Shown: positions 47,775-56,662 of the stretch, in pieces | Layout: each line of letters begins with the position of its first letter | How positions within the stretch are numbered: position 1 is the first letter of the stretch | DNA from: Grifola frondosa | Lineage: Eukaryota > Basidiomycota > Agaricomycetes > Polyporales > Grifolaceae | Reading direction: 5' to 3' | NCBI GenBank assembly: GCA_001683735.1 | Contig: LUGG01000010.1 | Span: forward strand, 434,001 to 498,000 | Length of the DNA stretch: 64,000 nt | Program-made: the position numbers and the translations under genes | The notes under the pieces: generated by a model | The model's input: only the letters and a program-made list of their open reading frames with translations | The model's database searches: none | What the model was told of the DNA's origin: nothing

Positions 47775-48342
47775 GTATGAGCCACAAGGAAAACGTAGGC
47801 ACGGCGGTACGCGTCAGATCTCGACTTGTTCCATGGTATTGTCTGACGTTCTGCATAGAACGTGCCTCATATCAAATCTGAGCCTCAAGAACAGCACGTT
47901 GTTCCTTTAAAAAAGTCTTCATCGTGGCAAAGCTCGAGTGGCGAGTCGAAACCCATAATACCAGTTGTTAAGCCTGAGCCCATGACATCGCACGCGTTGT
48001 ATGTGATTTTTTGATGTAATGGACCCCTAAAAATTTGACTCACTTTGTCAAGCCAACTATAACGAACGTGGTCTCTGATCTTCAGATTGGTTCTTCCTCG
48101 ACGCCTGTTGCTCAACTTGTGAAAGCCGAGTATGTCGCTGTGGCGCAAGCAAAGCCAAGCGTTTCGGAACCTCCGCGCAAATTGTACAATGTGTACACGA
48201 CGGCAGAGGACATCCAATATCTTCCCGAGAGTGCGCTCAAGGATGGTTTGGGTATGGTAAAGACTCTCAAGTCGAGCATCAAGAAACTTGAGTTAGGGAG
48301 CAAGCTGAGGAGGGATGTCTGGCTGCACAAGATTGAAAGGTG
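47775..48342 (+). pseudogene. N-terminal gene fragment, putative SLIP-GC-like P-loop GTPase
   Basis: Three exons splice cleanly: MSHKENVGTA, then NVPHIKSEPQEQHVVPLKKS to MTSHALY, then PTITNVVSDLQIGSSSTPVA onward. The last exon continues YNVYTTAEDIQYLPESALKD and LKSSIKKLELGSKLRRDVWL, ending HKIER at a gt donor (48342). From memory, large Agaricomycete nuclear GTPase-like proteins have this kind of leader directly before their P-loop (G-x4-GKS). Here no P-loop or GTPase domain follows; instead a tRNA-like, repeat-rich stretch begins. The gene therefore looks truncated, or the remainder has been displaced. The family link is tentative. The exon structure itself, with matching phases, is good. 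Confidence 0.42.
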
Positions 48343-48395
48343 AGAGCTGTCCGCTCTTGCGAGAGGGACTTCAGTTCGCGGAATGCATCTTGCCG

Positions 48396-48730
48396 GTATA
48401 ATGCTCCTCGGCAGGATGCATCCCGATGGAGTACCCACCAAGGCCTAATTTGAGTGATCAGATGACAAGATGCATCCGGATGCCCAAATGCATCCGAATG
48501 TAAAATGACATCTAGCGGGTTCGAACCGACGACCTCAAATCTGAAAACAGGCAATGCTCCAACTGCACCAAATGACTGTTACAATACTCTGAATTTAAAT
48601 TTAATACATACGCATTTTTCCTCTCCTCTAAGTATTCAAGACAACATACATCCAATTGAAGGCAAGATGCATCCGGGCGAATCAAGATACATCCGGACAA
48701 GTTAAGATACATCCGTCGCGCATCCAAAAT
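48396..48730. repeat. Cluster of short ATGCATCC / ATACATCC repeats
   Basis: The motif (A/G)GATGCATCC(G) recurs near 48414, 48468, 48487 and 48665. The variant AGATACATCCG occurs near 48684 and 48704. Copies flank and surround the tRNA-like stretch. The core ATGCAT is palindromic. The cluster starts where the upstream gene fragment ends, consistent with a mobile-element footprint (inference). Confidence 0.6.
48502..48577 (-). other. tRNA-derived, SINE-like Pol III unit
   Basis: The minus strand holds an A-box-like TGGTGCAGTTGG (48570-48559) and a B-box-like GGTTCGAACC (48527-48518), about 31 nt apart as in a tRNA gene. A TTTT tract (48505-48502) follows at once, as a Pol III terminator would. 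Acceptor and anticodon stems do not pair well, so it is not a working tRNA. The 7-bp direct repeat AAATGAC occurs at both ends (48503-48509 and 48570-48576). A decayed tRNA gene or the head of a SINE fits best. Confidence 0.5.
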
Positions 48731-48759
48731 TGCTCCTCATACCATAGCGCCGTGCCTCC

Positions 48760-49220
48760 TCGACCATTCGGTTGATCTCGTCCTCCTACATGTGCGGTGC
48801 GGCACGTCACTGCCGCAGGTGTGTCCGTCATACCTACAATCATGAGGGGGTACGAGGACGCAAACGGTGCATGCGCACTGCGTGTCTTTCGTGCAGCTCG
48901 TCCTCGGTGAACAGCGCGCAGAATGCCGAGTACCCGAGCGTGATGGTCTCGTATGTGCAGAGCTACTGCATCGCCTGCACGCTGGCAAGGTCGAGCGTCA
49001 CGCCGCGCCGGCGCGCCTGCATGTGCGGCAGCATGCGCACGAGATACACCGCCATCCAGTTCGTCGTGTACACGGTGCCAATGAGTCCGCGATGGCGTTG
49101 TTCGCGTTCGCGCACGAGTTGTACGGCGCGAGCATCCTGTTTAAGCCCGTGTCCTCGACCTGGATGAGCTGGTGGTATGAGGTGGAGAATTGCTGCGCGC
49201 CGAAGAAGCCGCGGACATTA
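48760..49220 (-). pseudogene. Histidine acid phosphatase (phytase-like) pseudogene fragment
   Basis: On the minus strand the sequence reads FFGAQQFSTSYHQLIQVEDT, then LAPYNSCANANNAIAD. After a frame shift it continues TNWMAVYLVRMLPHMQARRR and LDLASVQAMQ, a TAG stop, and LCTYETITLGYSAFCALFTE. The AMQ(Q)LCxYETxxLGYSxFCxLFTE block is characteristic of secreted fungal histidine acid phosphatases, including basidiomycete phytase-like proteins. The catalytic RHGxRxP and HD motifs are not seen. An in-frame stop, at least one frameshift and missing ends make it a decayed fragment. Its base composition is much richer in GC than the housekeeping genes. Confidence 0.6.
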
Positions 49221-51235
49221 GCGGTCGGTGGGTCGGGATAGATAGCGGATACATACCCTCCTCAACGAGCTGCCGCTCGAACGTGTATCTACCTATTATA
49301 CAGACTGCGATGTCCGTGCGTCTGCAGCAATCACATCAGAGGCATCACCGTCGGTCCCAGCATCACCAACGAGAACTTCTGCAGAGACACCGCTTCCAGA
49401 CGCGGCGGGTAGTACAGCTGCGGCAAAGTAAACTCGTACTCGGGCCATGGCACCGTCGCCTGCTTTAGCTGCGCGAACAGGTCTTCCCGAGCTCGTTCTC
49501 GCTAATCCACAGGAAGGCACCGCTCCGTCGACTGTGCGCGACTCGTAACGGCCTGCGGAGCCTGCTTTCATCACGGCCTCTGCCATTCGACTTTCTCCAT
49601 GGTCGATCGATCAGCGTACTGCGCAGGACACGCACAGGAGATGAATACAGTGGGTGCATACCTTGGGTCATATGCATTGCCCATCCTTCGAACATCAGGT
49701 TCATACGGGTGTTTCTTGTCCTGTGCAGACGTCGACGGGACGGTCGTCAGTCGACAATGTCTGCGGATGTTTCAAATCCACAGAGGAGCAAACGACGGGG
49801 ACACGTACCACGACTGCGAACTCGAACAGAACATACTCCACGTCCGTCGCATACTGCCATATGCTGATGTCTCCTACATGGCGGCGGGTGTTGACAAGGA
49901 CCAGGAGGTGGCGGCGGGCATTGACGTCAAAGAGGCGGCAGCTGCTGCTGAAGAGGGCGAGGCGGCGGGCATGACGAACAGCATCCTCGATGTAGATGCT
50001 CAGCAAGACTCACCGCACATGTACAATCTTGCCGCCCCCACGCCCTCTCCCCGCTCACACGCGTGGCTCCCTAACACGGCCCGCTATCGTGACCAGCACA
50101 CGCTCGTGCTCTCCACACGCATGCTCGCAGCACCCGTCCCAGAACCGCTTCCTCGCTGAACCTCTCGTTCGGAAACCCATTCATGCCGGAGGGCGCCGAC
50201 GTTGTGATTTAGGTCAGCGTGGGGTGGCTGCTGCTGCTCCTCGTCATCTTGTCTGTGTGTGCCGTCCAGCTCCAGATCATGGCCGAAGATTTCAGCCTTC
50301 GTGATGATGGCGCGGTCGGAGGCGGCGAGCTTGTCCTTGTACCCGAGCCCCGCGAGCAGCGCGCGGTCGGCAAGCGGAGCGTGGTGGGCGGCGGGTGTTG
50401 AGAGGACCAGCAGATGGCGGGGAGCTCACGTAGCTATAGATAATAAATAATTTAATCAACGTCTCCGTTCGACACTAGCGGCGGGCGCGCCCGACGCGTC
50501 GGGACGCAAGTGTGCAGCTCATGCGGGAAACTTCAATTTCTACTTCACAATACCGCATACATCACCCCGCGCTACATCACGCTTCCCTTCGAGTCCTCCC
50601 TGGCGACGAGTAATGGAAGACAATATGAATAATGAGACAAACCGGCGGCGGGAGAGGACAGGCGGGGGCGGCAGGCGTTGACGAAGAAAACGCCGCAAGC
50701 GTTATGCCGGCGGGCGACACCCAGGACGAGGAGGAACCGGGCGATACCCAAGAGAGGATGAGGAGGAGGGCGTTGAGCCGGCGGGCGTTGACGAGGAGGA
50801 GGAGGCGGCGGCGGGCGATACCCAGGACGACGAGGAGCCGGCGAGAGAGGACGAGAACGAGGAGGAGCCGGCGGGCGATACCCAAGACGTGGACGAGGCG
50901 GCGGGCATTGACAGGAAGAGGCCGCGGGCGTTGAGCAGGCGGGCGATACCCAGGACGAGGAGGAGCCGGCGGGAGTGGACGAGGAACCGGTGGTAGGCGT
51001 TGCGGTGGCGGGCGTTGAGCAGCTCTAGATAACTGAATGAACATACCTGTTACGCTAGGGGTGCGCGCCCCCATGAATCGTCCTTGTGATATGCGAATTG
51101 TAGACATCTCGAATTGAGCAAACGGCGTACGCAGCTTACAGGCACTCAAGAAAGTACGCTACTGCTGTATACCTAAAATTCGATAAATTGGAATACTGCT
51201 ATGGAGAAACGAGACCTACTATACAACTGCTCATT
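49221..51235. other. Decayed GC-rich accessory DNA with minisatellite islands
   Basis: About 2 kb without an intact gene. On minus, 49400-49500 can be read as VPWPEYEFTLPQLYYPPRLE, and 50240-50400 as LLAGLGYKDKLAASDRAIIT. Both look like remnants of real proteins that I cannot assign. The plus ORF 49599-50159 and other open frames look like by-products of GC-rich sequence. Minisatellite-like units are listed separately. Confidence 0.5.
49881..51024. repeat. Dispersed minisatellite with core GGCGGGCGTTGA / GGCGGGCGATACCCA
   Basis: Related units occur in three islands: about 49881-49970 (GGCGGGTGTTGACAAGGA, GGCGGGCATTGACGTCAA), about 50388-50410, and a long block at about 50640-51024. In the long block, GCGGGCGTTGA and GGCGGGCGATACCCA alternate with GAGGAGGAG tracts. 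In one plus frame this block reads as acidic repeats such as EEEPAGDTQD; frames shift between units. The last unit of two islands is followed by a similar AGCTCTAGATAA-like sequence, suggesting duplicated ends. Confidence 0.6.
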
Positions 51236-53950
51236 TCACGCGTGGGCCTTGCCCTTGTCACCAACGGAAGACAGTTCATGGCGGCAATAACACTCCATGC
51301 GCATGCCGATCTCCCAGAAGTCTAACGGTTGGAAGACGTGGGGCAGCTGCAACAGCATGCCTTTGCGAAGCTCGCGATGGACCCATAACGGATCACTCAA
51401 TCTCCGTGATTTCCAGCTGCTCGTGTTAGTGTCCCAGTGTTCATAAGCGACAGCGTCGTGATCCTTGAAGAGTTCGAGCATGGCTTCATGCTGGGCCATG
51501 GTTGTGTAGCCATCGGCCGGAACGGTCAGGAAAAAATAATCGACCTCGGTATCCGGCTGTTTGAGGGCGGTGAGCGATTGCATTGAGTGTAAGTATATAG
51601 AGGCTTACCTGAAGCCAGAACCAGATCGCTACAGTGTAGCTGGATCCGTCGTCAGAAGTGGAGTCAGCGTCGCCGTTGGCCATGCTAGCGTCATCTTCGC
51701 TATCTTCGTCATCATCTTGGCCTTCCTCGTCATCAGTGTCTCCGACTTCAGCCTCTTTCTTCACTGTAGGAGTAACATCGACATCTCCCGACTCCTCTCC
51801 GCTGTCCGGAGCGAGGATGTTGTCATGAACGAATACATCTTCGTTAGGGTCAGGACGTGCAACAACCTCCAATGGATGCGCTTCATCGTCGGAAGCTCGG
51901 AAGACCAAGGCGAGGATCGAGGCAAAACACGGAAAGCGTAAGGCTTCCGCTGCAGCTGGCTTGGCCCCTTGCTTCCCCTCCACTGGAGTCGGTATCTCCG
52001 GGTAATCGCCGGTCAGCGTCCGTCTCCTCATCTTTCTTTGTCTCCTCAACTCCCTTCTCTGATGCAAGGGCTCGCCAACTTCGAGCCAGATCCAGCGGCT
52101 TCACCGCACCGCCCACGGCGGAAATCTTGGGCACAGGAGGCAGCGGCTTCTGGGCTGCGGCTTTTGGAATGGCGAAGATATCGAAGGGGGGTGGAGGTAC
52201 TTCCGGGCTCGCAGCATCGTGCTTGACGGCGAGTCCGGCATCGTCGTCGGAGTCGCTGCTGATCCAAATCGGAGACGATGACCGCTTGAAAACAGACGTG
52301 ACCTTCTTCGACGGAGACACCACCGCGGTAGAATGCTTGGTACACGAAGCGCAACATCGCGGACCACGCCGCGGTAACAGGGACGTGGCTTCGGGCGTTG
52401 AACGGTCGGGCTTGCGGGAGAAGAGAGCGCCTGGATATGGTGAGTGCTCTCACCGCTCTTGCCTCCAACTTTTAAAGGATACGGGGTATGACCCGTGGAC
52501 CGCAGACGACGTTCATAGTGACGGGTGGGCCTATCGGTCGTGGAATGGAGGTGAAGACGGAATCGTCATCGTCGGCGGGGCGCGCACGTGGCGCACTAGG
52601 CGCGGCGACAATGGGAAGGTGCTTGGGCGATGGGGCGCGACCCTTTTTGCCGCCTGAATGATTGGATAAGGATGACAGAAGCCAATGGAAGCTGCACGCG
52701 CACCTGTTCTTTGGCGAGCAAAGGACGAGTGTCCGATCTTCCCGAACTAGACACGAGAGTGTTCCACGGCTGATTGACCATTAGTGAGCACGAAGAAGCG
52801 GAGGCAGAGAAGACGTACCTCAGGGCTTTGAGACGCAGACAATGCCCGCTGGTTCGAAGATGTCATACGCTCCTGTACATGTGATAAGGCATAACGATCA
52901 AGGACATGGAGAGGACGGACCTGCGTTGCGGGTAGCTCAGATGGCGTGGGGACCAGAGGGCTGTCGGGGTGGTTGGCCAAGACATCGTCCAAGTCGTCAA
53001 GCCACTCTAAGTCGAATGATTGGGACGCAGGGAGCACTCGACCGCTCGAGGACGCCGTAGTCTGTAACTTATAAGTACCGCATCACGAGTGTCAAGGCAC
53101 TACATACCTGCGAGCTTGATGTCCAGACCCCTGAATTCCACTTCTTCAACGGAGGGGCATCTTCGCTGTCGGAGAATGCACGACCCCTTTTGAGGTGAGA
53201 TCCCTGTGGTGAAGTCCGTTGGTTCGCAAGTTTATCACGGACATTGCATGATGAGACTGCATACCTCCTCGTCCAGTGCCTGTTGGAGCCGTTCCGCGAT
53301 CAAATGGTCAGCTTCCTCTTGTGCCGCCAATGATTTCTCCGTCTTCTCCCTCGCTTTCTCCCTCCTCGCCTCAGCTTTCACCAGTTTGTCCTTCGCCAAT
53401 GCGGCGGCAATCTCTGCCTTCTCAAACTGCGACTTCGCCATCAGCGCAGCCTTAGCAGTTTTTTTGGCAGCGCGTTCCAGCTTCGAATCCTCGGTAGCTG
53501 CCTTCTTCGCCGCGTTGTAGCACTCAACATTGATCACCTCGCTGAGCCGAATGTCCTCAATGGCCGCATTGGCCACGGGCGAGGGGATCTTCTGTGCGGG
53601 ATAAACGAAGTAGCTACAACCGTCCGTGCCGCACTGCTCGAGATTGTGCGTAAGTAGTCAGCTCTTCCCAGTGCGAATTTACACACCTTGAAATAGAACC
53701 ACCCGCCCCGATTAAGCTGGTAGGTCATGCCTCTGAATATGGAGTTCGGGTGCCAGCACAGGGGACAAGCAGCAGGCGGCTTGGGGGGGTTGGGATCAGC
53801 AACTGCCCTGCATTTTGCGCGAAGAGCGACTGAATATTGAGATTTCGAGGTCGGCGTTAGTAACGGCGGCAGGGTCGATGGAGCACAGGTTGCAGAAAGG
53901 TGAGAGTTCTGGTTGCGAACAATGTTCGGATATCTGCGCAAGACAGGCAT
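51236..53950 (-). CDS. GRF-type zinc finger protein, otherwise uncharacterised
   Basis: Seven or more exons on the minus strand. The start MPVLRRYPNIVRNQNSHLSA precedes a Cys-rich module: CPLCWHPNSIFRGMTYQLNR, then GGWFYFK, and across an intron QCGTDGCSYFVYPAQ. The CxxC ... GR/GG-W-F-x-F-x-C ... C-x-x-F pattern resembles the GRF zinc finger, which binds nucleic acid in topoisomerase III, TTF2 and NEIL3. A charged coiled coil follows (KLERAAKKTAKAALMAKSQF to ERLQQALDEE). Next are Ser/Pro-rich exons and an acidic tract (GDTDDEEGQDDDEDSEDDAS). The C-terminus, EVDYFFLTVPADGYTTMAQH then GMLLQLPHVFQPLDF, is more ordered. I do not know the function. The middle part (52.1-52.6 kb) is splice-uncertain. 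The neighbourhood is transposon-rich. Confidence 0.6.
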
Positions 53951-54376
53951 GGCAAGTACAAGTTTGTGACACTGGTAAAGAGGGTGGAGGGCGGGCGGGC
54001 GGGGCTTTGGTAGAAAGCGAGTTCCAAGCCTATAACTCGCAAATGTGAAGCTAACGTCGCCGCTGCGCCGGACGCCGTTCCACGGCCATGGCGGAAAAAA
54101 AGGACGGGTGAATATAGCCCTATCAGAGTGCACATGAGGTGAAACGCAATTTAAAAAAAAAGGGCTAACCTCCCGTAGATCGCAGTTGCCGGATGAACAG
54201 TCCCGATCGCGCAGGAATGTGCAGACGTTTGCTCATCCTGTGTATGCTTGCAAATCGGTGTCGGCGTAATACGATCCCTCGGATTTATTCGTTCCAGCGT
54301 ACGAACTATGGTACGAGACGAGTGAAGTAACTACGGAAGTTCTAAGGAAGGAACCGCTGGACCACCTACAACGTCG
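53951..54376. other. Intergenic region upstream of GRF gene
   Basis: About 430 bp, with an A-run at about 54150. It holds the promoter of the GRF gene and the 3' end of the next minus-strand gene. No other feature is seen. Confidence 0.4.
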
Positions 54377-56243
54377 CTACAATTTACTGACGGGTTTTGG
54401 CTTCTTCAGAGCACTGGCGTCCTCTATACCATCCGTCCGCTGACGCTTGGCACGAGCGACAGTAGTCATGAGCCTAGTCACGTCTCCAGAGTTCAAATAT
54501 GCAGGGAAATCACAGAATAAATTCACACTTACGGGTCCTCACCCAGCGACCGACTAGATGGGCGACGCTCTCGCGAAGACCGCAGAATTTGAGACTCTAC
54601 TGAGCGTGAAGCTTTTGCTCCTGCGACCTCAGCCGCGACAGCTTTTGCGACGGCAATCTTAGTAGTGGCAACTTTGGCTCGGGCTACTCTAGCGGAGGCA
54701 TTCATGCGCTGTGTGATTTCTACACAGGAATTGGCTTTCTGGAAGACGCTCGGAGGGGGCAAGCAATGTAACTCACCCATCGCCGTTTTATCCGCCGCCG
54801 TCGACGTCTTCGACTTCTTCGACTTTTTCGCCTTCTGGCGCGATTTCTTCTTCATGCCATCAGAAGCAATGGGTAATGTGGCCGCGCTTGGTGCAGGAAT
54901 TGCCGAAGTGGGAGTGTGAAGAAACAAAACAGGTGTCGAGGAAGGAGGCGCAGGCGTGAGTGGAGAAGCGCCTGATGTACCGACCACGCTTGGTACAGGG
55001 ATCGCCGGAGAGGCAACGCGAGGCGCCGGCGTAAGTAAATGAGCAAGTTGTTGAGAAGTAGTCTCAACTACGGTTTGGGGGCCGTGCGTTTCCCCGGGAG
55101 AACAACCGGGAGGTGACTGCGAACGAACGGTTGTCAGCGGTTTCATTGCATCATCTGCAACGGGCATAGGTCCTACATCCAGATGGTGAGTACACATACG
55201 TAACTATACACGATGCGGCTCACGTTTGAACACGTCGGCCAAATATTCCCAGAATTTGGTCCGGATGTCGTCTTTATCCCATCTCAAAACGCGAGCCAAC
55301 CGTTCTTCGAAGTTGGCACCAGTAGAGTCTATTCCTGTATTGGTACTATCCAAAGGAACGTTAGATATGGACGTAAGTTCTTTGTAGCCAACTCACGCAT
55401 ATGCCTGCAATTTCCCGGCTGCGTCCACTCCACCTAAGATGAAATAACCTATCCAGCCCGTTTGTGCCTCCCAGCTCTTAGCGGTAGCCTCCATCCACTG
55501 AGGCAGCGCTGCCATTTCCTGTGAATCGATGGTTCGTCAGTGCCTGAATGCCAGCCTACGGATATATTACCTCGCCCGTTCATCATCGTCTTGAAGTCCT
55601 CCTTCATTGACTTGGCCGGCTGAGCGAGAGCGTGCCTCGGCGTCCAAAGCAGCCTTGTCCGCGTCGTCAAGTTGCTCGAAACGAACCTTGGCCTCGGAAG
55701 CAAATTTGCCGAGATTCGCTCTCATGCGGCCATCCCGTCCTTCGATGATCTCCACTTTGGGACGGTCGGGATGGGTGGACTTGTACACATCGAGGGCAGT
55801 GACTTTGCGTGGCGTGCTCCGCGCAGACGGAACGGGAGGAACAGGCAGCTCCACAGGTTTCTTCTTCTTGGCGATAGTGTTCTTCATCCAGTTACGAATG
55901 CGCTGTGGACCTGCATGTCAGTCATAATTTCATTCTGGCGACGAGTAACAATTACCGTAGGAATTTCTGACCGTCTGAGCTGGGCCTCGTCCGCCGTCTC
56001 AGCTAATTCCCGCACCAAGGTCTTGCGATTCTTCCTCTTGGCGGCCATTCGGCGCATTTCGAACGCCTCTTCACTTTCCGCTGGAAATGCTGTCTCACCA
56101 AAGTGAGCGTGATACCGATCAGTGAGTAACAACGCTGCCTTGACCCCACCGCCCTTTTCTTCCAGAGTGCTCTTGATATCGGGAGTTTGACAGCACTGAT
56201 GCAAGAATTCGAGTTCTGCAAGTCGCCATTTTGTCTTCCCCAT
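54377..56243 (-). CDS. Lineage-specific hypothetical protein next to KDZ region (gene A)
   Basis: The protein starts MGKTKWRLAELEFLHQCCQT and continues AFEMRRMAAKRKNRKTLVRE. A Lys-rich stretch is followed by ALDVYKSTHPDRPKVEIIEG and KFASEAKVRFEQLDDADKAA. The latter recalls fungal HMG-like helices (short helix, K/R-x3-F-x-Q-L, then A-E-A). Then comes LPQWMEATAKSWEAQTGWIG YF-type sequence, and RLARVLRWDKDDIRTKFWEY. The C-terminal third is Ala/Pro/Ser/Thr-rich with a basic KKKSRQKAKKSKKSKTS signal. The final exon (after a gtaagt donor) ends KRQRTDGIEDASALKKPKPV and stops at 54377. I do not recognise a function. A DNA-associated role is inferred from basic and possible HMG-like parts. The exon join near 55570 is uncertain. 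Confidence 0.55.
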
Positions 56244-56662
56244 CCCTGTGAAGATAGTCAACCAGTGCAGACTTGAGAACGGTGACATACTGACTTGTTG
56301 ATGCGACGACGCTTGCAAGTGGACTAACGGAACGTTACACTTACCTACCCTCAGAGAAAAACTCAGCGCTCCAGAGGGGATAATCGTATACACAGTAAAT
56401 TGCAAAAATCATACAAGCGACGATGCCACAGAGCAATTCTTCCGATCAGGCGAGCCAAATCCACGGCACGAGCGCCCAAGTGTGCCGACGCTGAACGCAC
56501 GCATCCCAAGACCAAGTAGAAGAAGCAAATTGAAAACGACGAAAGCAAAAAGAACTGCATGGGGGAGGGGAGCACAAGAAGTCCGCGATGATCCATCTAC
56601 TCGTACAGTACGAAGGGGCGATCACTAAGGAAAGAACAGTGTCATTGCTCAAGACAAATTGA
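56244..56662. other. Intergenic region between genes A and B
   Basis: About 420 bp, with no recognisable feature. It serves as promoter of gene A and 3' region of gene B. Confidence 0.35.

Noticed and set aside
48502..48577. Functional tRNA gene
   Set aside because: A and B boxes fit, but acceptor, anticodon and T stems pair poorly and no clear anticodon loop is present.
49599..50159. Plus-strand ORF of 186 aa
   Set aside because: It runs through decayed GC-rich DNA and minisatellite units; translation has no protein-like blocks.
51857..52657. Plus-strand ORF of 266 aa
   Set aside because: It is antisense to the GRF-finger gene, with no recognisable motif.
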